Of a stretch of DNA of 64,000 bases, positions 16,996 to 26,517 are shown piece by piece (the first letter of the stretch is position 1; every line of letters begins with the position of its first letter). The translations under genes and the position numbers were made by a program. The notes under the pieces are model-generated. The model did not search any database, had not been told where the DNA came from, and saw only the letters and a program-made list of their open reading frames with translations. This DNA comes from Heyndrickxia vini (GTDB lineage: Bacteria; Bacillota; Bacilli; Bacillales; Bacillaceae_C), in NCBI RefSeq assembly GCF_016772275.1, contig NZ_CP065425.1, positions 1,168,001 through 1,232,000 of the forward strand. The letters are read 5' to 3'.

Positions 16996-17029
16996 GAACA
17001 TGAACTTTTAATGAGGTTCATGTTTTTTT
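16996..17029 (+). terminator. intrinsic terminator of the alpha-glucoside operon
   Basis: AACATGAAC at 16997-17005 pairs with GTTCATGTT at 17015-17023, followed by TTTTTT. The next ~250 bases to 17285 contain no gene; a 9-bp inverted repeat (17224-17232 with 17252-17260) lies in the leader of the following toxin gene. Confidence 0.85.
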
Positions 17030-17285
17030 AAATTAGGTGTTTAAATGTCTGTTATTTAAACGGTTTTGAAAGAGCCCTTCATTCATATGCGGAAAAATCA
17101 CTGTTCATTATTTGAGGCTTACTTTAGGTGTCTTAAATATTGAAAGAAAAAGCCTAAATATATCAAAAAAATTGGAAACATTAACCGCTTCAATACCTAA
17201 TTTATCTTATTTATACTAGATTAGGTAAGTCTTAAAATTCCTTAACTTCCTAGACTTACCAAAAATCCTAGAAGGGAAGAAAAAC

Positions 17286-20200
17286 ATGCAAAAAACTTTA
17301 CAAAAAGGACTGCTAGTATTATTAATCTTGTTTGTCATGTTCAGTAGTATTCCTATGAATGGTTTAGCCAAGACCATGAAGGAAAATCTAAAAGAAACGG
17401 AAACAAAACAAGAAAATAGCAATACAAAGCCTGCACTAGAAGATCCTGAAAATGGGGAGGTGGTAAGTGAACGAACAGAAAATACTCGATTATTTTATGA
17501 TGGCAATGGGGAATACACAAAACAAATTTACTTCGATCCCATTTATAAAAAAGATAAAGCAGAGGGAGAATGGGAAGAACTTTCATCTGATATTTCAGAA
17601 GTTTCTAGCACCGAGCTTCAGACCGAGAATGCAAATTTAACATCAACATTTCCTAAGAAAACTTCCAACGGTCAATATGCTTCCTTTCAATATAATGAAC
17701 ATGCAATTGAATATTCTTTATTAGAAGCTTCGGGTAAGGAGCAAGAACCTGTTCAACCAAGTGAAGTAAGTGCTGATTATAAGAATAATAGTAATACTAT
17801 TACGTACTCTAATATTCTTCCAGATATTGATTTAAGAAATATATCGTTTAATCAGAATACGAAAGAAGATCTCATTCTTAATCAATATAATGGCTTTAAT
17901 ATCTTTAAATTTAAATTAAAAACGAATTTACAAGCAGATATTCAAGACGATGGTTCTATACAATTTATTGATCAGAATCAAAAACAAGTGTTTCAATTAC
18001 CCAAACCCTATATGATTGATTCAAACTTCGATGAACATTCCGGAGAATCCGCACGCTCTGAGGACGTAACATATAAATTGGATAAAACTGAAGATGGTTA
18101 TATTTTAACTGTACAGGCTGATTCTGAATGGTTAAAGGACGCAAATCGGAAATATCCCGTTTATATAGATCCTACAACATCAATTAATACTACTTCTGAT
18201 GCCTTTGCAGCAAGTGCTTACCCTACAACAAATTATAGTTCGGCTTCAAGTAAATGGGATGAAGGGCTAAAAAAATATATATTAAAAGTAGGATATTACG
18301 ATAATACAACCGGTACAAATTTTGCTTACTTAAAACAAAGTTTATCAAGTATAAGTAATATGGAAATTACCAATGCAACATTCAATGTCTATGTTGCTCA
18401 TGCTTATTACGTAAATACAGCTAATGGACTTTGGATAAATGCAAATACTCAAGATTGGTCCGCTAATACGGTAAACTGGAACAATAAGCCTACATCTTTA
18501 GCCATTGGAAAAGTAGACGTAGCAAGAAATCAGTGGGCAAAGTTTGATGTGACAAGCACTGTTCAAAAATGGATTGATGGAAGTCTTAAAAACTATGGAT
18601 TTAAACTTCACACCGATGGGAATGGACAGGGCTTCTGGAAAAAAGTTGTTTCTTCTACGAATACTGACGATAAACCGTATTTATCTGTTACTTACACGAT
18701 TCCTGCTCCAACAGGTCCAGCAGGGCAGGCTTATAGCAATGGGAACGGTACAGGGTATGTTGACTTAAACTGGAAGGCTGTTCCTGGTGCCATTGGATAT
18801 AAAATATGGGTATATAACGGTGCACAATATGAATCTATTAATGTAGGAAATGTGACCTCGTGGTCAAGTAAAGGTCAAAAGATTTGGCCAACTGAAGCTG
18901 AAATAAAAAGTGGAAAATTTAATCTACACACCGATACAGATATCAATAAACGAACAGGAACTGAATTAGCTATTGATCCGAGCACGGTATACAAAAATTC
19001 GGGTGGAAACTATTCAACCAATACCAATTATTGGTTTAGAATTAGTGCGGTTTATTCACAAGGCGAAAGTAGCTATTCAACGTCATATTATCGGCCAACT
19101 CTACCGAATTTAAACTTGCCGCAAGCACCTGAAGGAATGAGTTATTCCAATGGCAATGGAACGGGTTATCTTGATTTCAATTGGAAACCAGTTAAAGATG
19201 CGAAAGGTTATAAGATTTGGCTTTATAATGGAAAGGAATATGAATCTAAAGATGTAGGAAATGTGACTTCTTGGTCAACGAAAGATCAAAAGTATTGGCC
19301 GACGACAGCGGAAGTTAAAGCAGGGAAATACAAACTTCATCTTAACGATAATTCTGGAGTAGAACTACCTGTAGATCCTTCGCCTGTTTATCATAATTCT
19401 GGTGGAAATTATGGGACAGCAACGAATTACTGGGTTCGAATAAGCGCCTATAATGATCAAGGAGAGACTGTCTTTTCATCTTACTATCGACCCAATATTC
19501 CGGATTTATCTGTGCCTACGAATATAAATGCTTTTCCATATACAAATATGGTTTCAAGTAACTCAGGATATGTCCAATTGAATTGGGATCCAGTCGATGA
19601 AGCAACTGGGTATAAGGTATGGCTGTATAATGGGATCAATTATGAATCATTTGATGTAGGGGATAAAGATTCATGGACTACTCAAAACCAAGGAATTTGG
19701 CCGACGGATGACGAAATTGCCAAAGGAAGATTCGAATTACATCATGATAAATCGGGAACAGAATTATCTACTGACCCATCCCCCGTTTATCGAAATTCAA
19801 AAGGTCATTATACGACGAACACCAACTATTGGTTTAAGGTAAGTGCCTATAATAATGATGGCGAAACGATTGTTTCGAAATATATTCGTCCGACGATAGG
19901 AGCTCCAACAGAATTACTAGGTACAGAAGATTACTGGTCAATCATCGATGTTACTAACGGTAGTGTGAATGCAGCAACGGGAAATTTAATAATCAGCGAA
20001 ACGGATTTTTCTATTGATGGGCGTGGTCCAACGCTAGGTTTAAATAGAACATATAACAGTCTCTCCCCTAGTATTGGGCTGTTTGGTGCAGGCTGGCATA
20101 GTGATGCTGAGATGAAAATGGAAGCGATGGGCAATGAAGTTATTTTTACAGACGAAGATGGAACGGTTCATCATTTTCTAAAAGAATCGGACGGTAGTTA

Positions 20201-23200
20201 TAAGCCACCTACAGGAGTGTACCTCGAACTTAAGGATACTACCAATGAATATATACTTACATCAAAAGATCAATCAGAAATGTATTTCAATAAAAAAGAT
20301 GGTCACTTAATAAAAATTGTTGACGGACACAATAATGTACTGTCGTACACATTTACAGACAATCAACTACAATCAATAAAAGATGCTTCTGGACGGACTT
20401 TATTGTTTGAATACAATAAAGATGGCTTTGTTTCAAAAATTACAGATCCGAAAAGTAAGGACACAACCTTTGATTATGTAGACAATCAATTAGTTTCGGT
20501 AATAAATGCAAATTCAGAAAAAACAATATATGAATATGACGAGGATGGACGTTTAATTAAATACTATTCTCCTACACATATTCCAGAAAAGCCTGTAGCA
20601 ACTCAATTCGGCTATGATAAAACGACCAATCGAATGATGGAAGTCACAAATCCTGAAGGCAAAAAAACAACGTTTGATTATAATACGCCAAAACGTGAAC
20701 TAACAGTGACAATGCCGAACGGCAAAAAAATGTTCTATGTATACAATGCGGCAGGAAATCCAACAGAAGTAACTGTCGACCCAGATGGGCTAAAATTAAC
20801 AACGACTTATAACTATGAAGGAAATAACCTAAAAGAGTCACGAGATCCAAATGATCAATCGTCAATTAAACCAACGGAGTCTTATCAATATGATTCTAAC
20901 GGAAATGTAACGACTGCCGAAGATAGCTATGGGAAAGAAACCTATCAATATAATAAAAACAATGATGTGACTTCCTATGTAGATACAGAAGGCGACGAAA
21001 CAACGGTTGCTTATGATGGATTAAATGCTGTTTCAGAAACTGATCAATCGGGAAAAACATCATCTATCTCGAAATACGATAAGTATGGGAATGAGATCGA
21101 ATCAAGTGGTGACTTAGCTCCATCAAATAATCAATTATTGAATAATAATTTTGAAGATGGTACAACCTCATGGAATGTTGTAAATGTAAAAGATGACGGA
21201 AAGATGGTCATAGATCCAGAACAGGCATCTTCCGGAATGGGTGGTAAGCAATCCATTAAGTTATCCAGTCAAACAGCTTCAGCTGATTCCGAACATGGAT
21301 ATATTGCAGCTACTCAAGTGCTATCTGTATTACCAAATGTAACTTATACTTTAAGTGGACAAATCAAAACAAGCAATCTAAAAAATGCACAAGCGTTTTT
21401 TAATATTAGTTTTATTGACGGTACCGGCAAACATATTAGTTGGGCGGATAATCGTTATAGTCAGTTAACAGGCACAAAAAAGTGGACAAAGCGTCAATTG
21501 ACATTCAAAACTCCTGAAAACGCAGCAAAAATTAAAATCTTTTTAGAAGTTGATCATACGTCAACAGATGCATCTGGTGAAGCATGGTTTGATGCTCTTC
21601 AATTAGAGCAAGGTGAAGTATCATCTAAATACAATCCAGTAATCAACAGCAGCTTCGAACAAAGCCTTGGTAATTGGTCTGGTTCAGGTGGTTCCGTCGA
21701 TAAAACAGGTTTTGAAGGTGACAAATCGTTAAAAATTAATCGTACAAGTTCCACACAAACAAACAGCCGGTATAAACAAACGGTATCGATTGGTCAAAAA
21801 CCTGAAGATAAGCCATTAGTTCTAACATTAACAGGTCTTTCTAAATCAGAAAATGTCAAAAATGGATCTTCTTCTGATCCGAATGCAGACTATGCACTTC
21901 TTGCCAAGGTTTACTTAACAGACGGAACATCGAAAAGTTATGAAGCAAAGTTTCCGTTGGGAACACAGGATTGGAATCGTTCTGCGGTTAAAATTGATCC
22001 GAATACCCCGATTGATAAAATTGAACTAACAGCCGTTTTCCAAAATGGAAATACGGGAACAGTTTGGTTTGATGGAATTCGCTTGCTAGAAGGAAATGTG
22101 ATCACAAAACAAACGTTTGATAATAATGGAAACTATGCAACCCGTATCGAAGATGAATTAGGTCATGCAACATTAAACGAGTACGATGAAATCGGAAATC
22201 TTCTAACTGAAACGGATCCAAAAGGACATAAAAAGTCATATGTCTATGATGCGATGGATCGTCTCAAAGAACTAACGTTGCTTAATAGTACAAAAGTTAC
22301 CTATGAGTTTGATAAAAATGGAAATAATACAAATAAATCAATTATTTCTAGTGATGGGAAAACTCAAACTTTCCATTATGAATATGATCGGAACGACCAA
22401 TTAAAACAAGTAACTGACCCATTAGGTGGACTAGCAATCTATCAGTATGATGATAACGGGAATCAAATAAAAACTACCTTCCCTAATGGAAAGACGCAAG
22501 AATGGAAATATGATGGTGCTGACCGTCAAATTGAAACACTATTTGATGGAAAGAAAATGTTTACATTTGGTTATGATAAAAATGGAAATGAAAGGTCCGT
22601 TACGGATGTAGCCAGTGGAACAAGTAAAGAGAAAACATATGATTCTTCCAATCGCCTTCGTACATTAATAGAACGTGGAGGTAAAATCGAATGGACATAT
22701 CCGACAACATCGGATAAAATGAATCAATTATTATTTTCTCACGGGACAACTTCTCTCAAGACAACGTTTGAGTACAATACGCTTGATCAGAATACCGTTG
22801 TCAAAGATGGTATATATTCGTATCAATTTGATTATGATGAGCAAGGTAATGTTGGAACGTATACAGCTGGGAATGGCTCTGGTTCAACCTTTGTTTATGA
22901 TGATGCTGGAAAAATTAATAGTCTGGCAGTAGGCACGAAAAAGGGTGATATCCTTCTTGAGGAACATTATCGTTACGATGAAAACGGAAATCGTACAAAG
23001 ATTGAATATCCAGATGGTTCGGATATATCTTACGAATTTGATTCCTCTGATCAGTTAACAAAAGAATCGTTAAAAAACGGTACTGAAAAATCATACAAAT
23101 ATGATGGATTTGGTAATCGTACTAACGTGAATGTAACATCAAAAGAAGGGGAAATTTCCACAGATGCCGAATATAATTCAGCCAATCAATTAACTAAATT

Positions 23201-24263
23201 CGGAAACGAAAAGATTACGTATGACCAAAACGGTAATCGATTATCTGATGGAAAATACATCTATGGATGGAATGCGGCCGATCAACTCATTTCCATTACC
23301 AAAAAAGAAGAAACGGCACCATTTGCGAAATATGTATATGATGAAGATGGTCGCCGAATTCAAAAAATAGTTGATGGAAAAGTCACTAACTATTATTATG
23401 ATGGTGAAAGCCTGAACGTACTATACGAAACAGATGAACAAGACAAGGTTGTTCGCTCTTATGTCTATTCTCAAGATGGACAATTACTCGCATTACGTAA
23501 AGGTAGTGACACATACTTCTATCATTACAATGCACATGGTGACGTAATTGCTCTTACTGATAAAGAAAATAATATTGTTGCCGATTATCAGTACGATGCC
23601 TGGGGGAATGTGCTTCAATCAGATGAGCAAGACAGTGTGAAGGATAATCCTTACCGTTATGCAGGATATCAGTTTGACAAAGAAACAGGATTATATTATT
23701 TGATGGCTCGGTACTACAATCCGAATCACGGTGTTTTCTTATCTATGGATCCTGATCCTGGTGACGATGATGACATTTTGACCCAAAATGGCTATACGTA
23801 TGGTAATAATAATCCGGTAATGTTAGTCGATCCAGATGGACATTGGGTATGGCTCGTCATTAATGCAGGGTTTGCTATTTATGATGGTTATAAAGCTTAT
23901 AAAGCAGGAAAAAGTAAAAAACGAATTGCTTGGGCTGCAGCCTCAAGTTTTGTTGGAATCGGAAAAATAAATAAAGTTTCAAGGGCGGCAAAATATGCGG
24001 GGAGAGTTGGAAAGCAGACTAAACTAAAATCACTACTAAATCATAAGCATACGCCCCGACATGTAAAAGGACATATTAAAAATGAGTTAAGACATATTAA
24101 AAGTAAAAAAAGAAAAACAATTAGGGTACCACAAGGATATAATCTTGCACATAAGAGAGGATACGAAGCGAGAAAGGGATATGGTTATGCACATACAGTA
24201 CTTCAAAATATAAAAAACCATAAAACTCAACATAAATATGATGGAAATGGTAGAAGAAGATAA
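17286..24263 (+). CDS. WapA/RHS-type secreted polymorphic toxin
   Basis: A 2325-residue contact-dependent toxin protein. Order: Sec signal peptide (1 to about 29); a DNRLRE-type domain near 297-472; three copies of a ~130-residue module starting near 474, 612 and 742 (each with GxGYxxxxWxxV, YNGxxYES and WPT blocks); a DUF6531-like segment near 872-940; YD repeats; two carbohydrate-binding-like beta-sandwich modules near 1280-1450 and 1453-1606; more YD repeats; and the RHS core ending with YDAWGN, YRYAGYQFD and DPDG at about 2183. The last ~140 residues are unrelated to the repeats and very basic: the toxin tip. Its LAHKRGYEARKGYGYAH and HKTQHKYDGNGR motifs recall a predicted polymorphic-toxin nuclease domain, possibly Bacterial toxin 8, from memory. 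Confidence 0.88.
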   Translation: MQKTLQKGLLVLLILFVMFSSIPMNGLAKTMKENLKETETKQENSNTKPALEDPENGEVVSERTENTRLFYDGNGEYTKQIYFDPIYKKDKAEGEWEELSSDISEVSSTELQTENANLTSTFPKKTSNGQYASFQYNEHAIEYSLLEASGKEQEPVQPSEVSADYKNNSNTITYSNILPDIDLRNISFNQNTKEDLILNQYNGFNIFKFKLKTNLQADIQDDGSIQFIDQNQKQVFQLPKPYMIDSNFDEHSGESARSEDVTYKLDKTEDGYILTVQADSEWLKDANRKYPVYIDPTTSINTTSDAFAASAYPTTNYSSASSKWDEGLKKYILKVGYYDNTTGTNFAYLKQSLSSISNMEITNATFNVYVAHAYYVNTANGLWINANTQDWSANTVNWNNKPTSLAIGKVDVARNQWAKFDVTSTVQKWIDGSLKNYGFKLHTDGNGQGFWKKVVSSTNTDDKPYLSVTYTIPAPTGPAGQAYSNGNGTGYVDLNWKAVPGAIGYKIWVYNGAQYESINVGNVTSWSSKGQKIWPTEAEIKSGKFNLHTDTDINKRTGTELAIDPSTVYKNSGGNYSTNTNYWFRISAVYSQGESSYSTSYYRPTLPNLNLPQAPEGMSYSNGNGTGYLDFNWKPVKDAKGYKIWLYNGKEYESKDVGNVTSWSTKDQKYWPTTAEVKAGKYKLHLNDNSGVELPVDPSPVYHNSGGNYGTATNYWVRISAYNDQGETVFSSYYRPNIPDLSVPTNINAFPYTNMVSSNSGYVQLNWDPVDEATGYKVWLYNGINYESFDVGDKDSWTTQNQGIWPTDDEIAKGRFELHHDKSGTELSTDPSPVYRNSKGHYTTNTNYWFKVSAYNNDGETIVSKYIRPTIGAPTELLGTEDYWSIIDVTNGSVNAATGNLIISETDFSIDGRGPTLGLNRTYNSLSPSIGLFGAGWHSDAEMKMEAMGNEVIFTDEDGTVHHFLKESDGSYKPPTGVYLELKDTTNEYILTSKDQSEMYFNKKDGHLIKIVDGHNNVLSYTFTDNQLQSIKDASGRTLLFEYNKDGFVSKITDPKSKDTTFDYVDNQLVSVINANSEKTIYEYDEDGRLIKYYSPTHIPEKPVATQFGYDKTTNRMMEVTNPEGKKTTFDYNTPKRELTVTMPNGKKMFYVYNAAGNPTEVTVDPDGLKLTTTYNYEGNNLKESRDPNDQSSIKPTESYQYDSNGNVTTAEDSYGKETYQYNKNNDVTSYVDTEGDETTVAYDGLNAVSETDQSGKTSSISKYDKYGNEIESSGDLAPSNNQLLNNNFEDGTTSWNVVNVKDDGKMVIDPEQASSGMGGKQSIKLSSQTASADSEHGYIAATQVLSVLPNVTYTLSGQIKTSNLKNAQAFFNISFIDGTGKHISWADNRYSQLTGTKKWTKRQLTFKTPENAAKIKIFLEVDHTSTDASGEAWFDALQLEQGEVSSKYNPVINSSFEQSLGNWSGSGGSVDKTGFEGDKSLKINRTSSTQTNSRYKQTVSIGQKPEDKPLVLTLTGLSKSENVKNGSSSDPNADYALLAKVYLTDGTSKSYEAKFPLGTQDWNRSAVKIDPNTPIDKIELTAVFQNGNTGTVWFDGIRLLEGNVITKQTFDNNGNYATRIEDELGHATLNEYDEIGNLLTETDPKGHKKSYVYDAMDRLKELTLLNSTKVTYEFDKNGNNTNKSIISSDGKTQTFHYEYDRNDQLKQVTDPLGGLAIYQYDDNGNQIKTTFPNGKTQEWKYDGADRQIETLFDGKKMFTFGYDKNGNERSVTDVASGTSKEKTYDSSNRLRTLIERGGKIEWTYPTTSDKMNQLLFSHGTTSLKTTFEYNTLDQNTVVKDGIYSYQFDYDEQGNVGTYTAGNGSGSTFVYDDAGKINSLAVGTKKGDILLEEHYRYDENGNRTKIEYPDGSDISYEFDSSDQLTKESLKNGTEKSYKYDGFGNRTNVNVTSKEGEISTDAEYNSANQLTKFGNEKITYDQNGNRLSDGKYIYGWNAADQLISITKKEETAPFAKYVYDEDGRRIQKIVDGKVTNYYYDGESLNVLYETDEQDKVVRSYVYSQDGQLLALRKGSDTYFYHYNAHGDVIALTDKENNIVADYQYDAWGNVLQSDEQDSVKDNPYRYAGYQFDKETGLYYLMARYYNPNHGVFLSMDPDPGDDDDILTQNGYTYGNNNPVMLVDPDGHWVWLVINAGFAIYDGYKAYKAGKSKKRIAWAAASSFVGIGKINKVSRAAKYAGRVGKQTKLKSLLNHKHTPRHVKGHIKNELRHIKSKKRKTIRVPQGYNLAHKRGYEARKGYGYAHTVLQNIKNHKTQHKYDGNGRRR

Positions 24264-24288
24264 CTAAATATTAGAGGGTGATATTTTT

Positions 24289-24756
24289 ATGAAGCTTTAT
24301 AATAAAATGCTTGTTGGAATTGGGGAAAAAAGTCTTAAGTGTTTTTCACCTAAGGGAGAATTATTATATGTAGCTAGTAGTTTTGATAAAATGAAAGGGC
24401 GCTTACCCAAAGATCATCATTTCTTTGTTGGATTAACTGGAGATCGAACATTTTCAAGATATGGTGTTGTAAAAAAAATAAATGATCCTTTATCTGTGCA
24501 TGATCTTGTGAAATTAGACTTTAAGTCTAGAAATTTGAGTATACCTAATTTGGCAGAGGTGGATTTACAACCGTATGAACGGTTTTTAGAGAAAGTAAAC
24601 TCTTTTCCAGAACACACACCATTGGCTACTACTTGGATTGAAAAAGGTGTGGGCATACTTGAAAAAAAGAAAGAGTTACGAGTTCATAAAGTTTTCTTTC
24701 GTGATCTCACAAAAGAGGAGAAAATGGAATTGTTTGGATTTGAATTAAATTCTTAA
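24289..24756 (+). CDS. unrecognised small protein, candidate immunity protein
   Basis: A 155-residue soluble protein, no signal peptide or membrane segment, 25 bases after the toxin gene and preceded by GAGGGTGAT. I do not recognise its family. Its position directly behind the toxin tip is where the cognate immunity protein lies in WapA/RHS systems, so that is the inferred role: a cytoplasmic binder of the C-terminal toxin domain. The toxin tip is strongly basic, so an acidic patch on this protein would be expected, but overall it is mixed in charge. The SUKH gene that follows is the competing candidate. Confidence 0.6.
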   Translation: MKLYNKMLVGIGEKSLKCFSPKGELLYVASSFDKMKGRLPKDHHFFVGLTGDRTFSRYGVVKKINDPLSVHDLVKLDFKSRNLSIPNLAEVDLQPYERFLEKVNSFPEHTPLATTWIEKGVGILEKKKELRVHKVFFRDLTKEEKMELFGFELNS

Positions 24757-24831
24757 AAAACACCAATTATTTTATTTCCTTTTTTACTTTTGGTGAAACC
24801 TCATAAATTAAATAAGGAGTATTAATTAATA

Positions 24832-25245
24832 ATGCAGAATATAAGAAAGCTCATTTCTTCAAGGAAACCTGGAGTGTCGGAAGATTGTATATTAAGAACC
24901 GAAGAAAAGTTAGGAGCTAAATTTCCTATTCGATATAGAGAGTTGGTAAAATTAATTAATAATGCAGAGGTTGATAATTGGATTTTTTATCCTATAAAAG
25001 ATGAAAATCGAATTGAAAAAACATTTGATGATATAGTTAGAGCAAATACCGATATAAATAATGAAAGTTCTAATAATTATATTGCTTTTGCAGAGGACGG
25101 AACTGGTGATCAATTATGTTTCAAAATTAAGGATGAAAAAATGCTTGAATATATTTATTTTTGGGATCATGAAAATAGCAGCGTTGAAATAATTGCGAAA
25201 AATCTAGAAGAATTTATTATTAATTTGTTAAAAGGAGATTTTTAA
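24832..25245 (+). CDS. SMI1/KNR4 (SUKH) family immunity protein
   Basis: A 137-residue acidic protein of the SUKH fold. The marks are EEKLGAKFPIRYRELVKLINNAE (the family's helix with LPxxYxxL-like spacing), YIAFAEDGTGDQLCF, and IYFWDHE. SUKH proteins are known immunity factors in bacterial toxin cassettes and usually neutralise nucleases. The gene is AT-rich and ends near a terminator. It may protect against the toxin at 17286 or be kept from an earlier toxin tip, since tips are swapped by recombination. Confidence 0.8.
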   Translation: MQNIRKLISSRKPGVSEDCILRTEEKLGAKFPIRYRELVKLINNAEVDNWIFYPIKDENRIEKTFDDIVRANTDINNESSNNYIAFAEDGTGDQLCFKIKDEKMLEYIYFWDHENSSVEIIAKNLEEFIINLLKGDF

Positions 25246-25299
25246 TAACCATATTCTAAATACACAAGCCTAATACAGAAAATGTTGTTACAAATTTAA

Positions 25300-25338
25300 A
25301 AAGGGAATTAGAGTGTATCGCTCTGATTCCTTTTTTTA
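25300..25338. terminator. bidirectional terminator between immunity and speD genes
   Basis: AAGGGAATTAGAG pairs with CTCTGATTCCTTT with one bulge, followed by a run of seven T; the reverse strand also has a T-rich side. It serves both converging genes. Confidence 0.7.
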
Positions 25339-25342
25339 TGGG

Positions 25343-26155
25343 TTACTGTTGCTCAATATTCCTCCCATAAAATATTTCATCCATTTCCTTTTTCAATCTT
25401 TCGGTTATTTTCTCTTCTTCCCCTTCAGCAAGTTCATCCTTTGTAGATCCGAATAGATAATTATTTAAATCGAATTTTTTGATCTTACATTTCGTGTGAA
25501 AAATATGCTCCGGATAGACGTTTACATCAATCATATCGTAGTTACTTTTGATGTTATCTGGAATATAATTTTGGATAGAGCTTATGTCATGGTCAATAAA
25601 TAATTTCTGTCCTTTTTTGTTTCTAGTAAATCCTCTTACACGGTAATCTATTGTCATAATATCCGTATCAAAGGAATGTATAAGGTGATTGAGAGCTTTA
25701 AGCGGAGAAATTTCTCCACAAGTGGATACATCAATATCCGCACGAAACGTACTAATCCCTTCATCTGGGTGATATTCTGGATACGTATGTACAGTAATAT
25801 GGCTTTTATCTAATTGTAATACAACAGATCCCGGAAGTGGCCCGGGAGACTCACTGTATGATTCAGTAGGAACATCGACAACAGGTCCTTCAGAAACTAG
25901 TAAGGTCACACTTGCTCCTTGGGGGATAAAATCTTGTTTTGCTGTGTTCAATACATGGGCACCGATGATATCTGATACATCATTTAAAATCGCTGTTAAT
26001 CTGTCCGCGTTATATTGTTCATCAATATACTCAATATAAGCCTCTCGTTCTTCCTTCGTTTTTGTAAAGCAAATATCATACATATTAAAACTTAATGATT
26101 TAGTAAGATTATTGAAACCATGTAATTCAATACGCTGTTCAGGTGTAAGCTTCAT
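25343..26155 (-). CDS. speD: S-adenosylmethionine decarboxylase proenzyme, long (E. coli) type
   Basis: It makes decarboxylated S-adenosylmethionine, the aminopropyl donor for spermidine. At 270 residues it is the long bacterial class and aligns nearly end to end with E. coli SpeD ([59 protein letters not shown]). Self-cleavage is expected between Lys117 and Ser118, with Ser118 becoming the pyruvoyl group; His123 and Cys146 are the expected processing and catalytic residues. B. subtilis uses a much shorter, unrelated-looking SpeH class. It is a single gene here, with no spermidine synthase next to it. Confidence 0.95.
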   Translation of the reverse strand: MKLTPEQRIELHGFNNLTKSLSFNMYDICFTKTKEEREAYIEYIDEQYNADRLTAILNDVSDIIGAHVLNTAKQDFIPQGASVTLLVSEGPVVDVPTESYSESPGPLPGSVVLQLDKSHITVHTYPEYHPDEGISTFRADIDVSTCGEISPLKALNHLIHSFDTDIMTIDYRVRGFTRNKKGQKLFIDHDISSIQNYIPDNIKSNYDMIDVNVYPEHIFHTKCKIKKFDLNNYLFGSTKDELAEGEEEKITERLKKEMDEIFYGRNIEQQ

Positions 26156-26380
26156 ATCGAATTCGCCCCCTTCTCCAATTGTTTACCCTCTTTTTATTAT
26201 TACACTCGATTATTAGATAAATACTTATAAAGTAGTTCAAAAAAAGTGAATAATAAAATGATAATTGACTGCATAGGGTAAGGGTGTATCTGGGGATACC
26301 TGCAAAACAAAAACGACATGAATTAAACTTTGAAGTTAGTATGATGAATAGGGAAAATTTCGAATAAAAGGAGAATGTGG

Positions 26381-26409
26381 TGGATAACAAGCATAGAAAG
26401 TGCTATAAT
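26381..26409 (+). promoter_or_regulatory. SigA promoter with extended -10 before helD
   Basis: TGCTATAAT at 26401-26409 is a perfect extended -10, with TGGATA 17 bases upstream as a moderate -35. The expected start is about 100 bases before the HelD start codon. The rest of the 362-base gap (26156-26517) holds nothing else I can support. Confidence 0.6.
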
Positions 26410-26517
26410 GAAAAGTGATCGATTATTATTTGTTAATTAATCATAATTATCTATATTAACATTAACACAAATAAAGAGCGATGTCAACTATTTTAGATTT
26501 TTTTCAGGAGGTTTCTT

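Noticed and set aside
17031-17285. promoter of the RHS gene
   Set aside because: TATACT at 17212 is a fair -10 but no acceptable -35 lies 16-18 bases upstream; the 9-bp inverted repeat in the leader is noted only.
26156-26517. small gene in the speD-helD gap
   Set aside because: A frame on the minus strand reads through the promoter region, lacks a ribosome site and has AT-driven composition.
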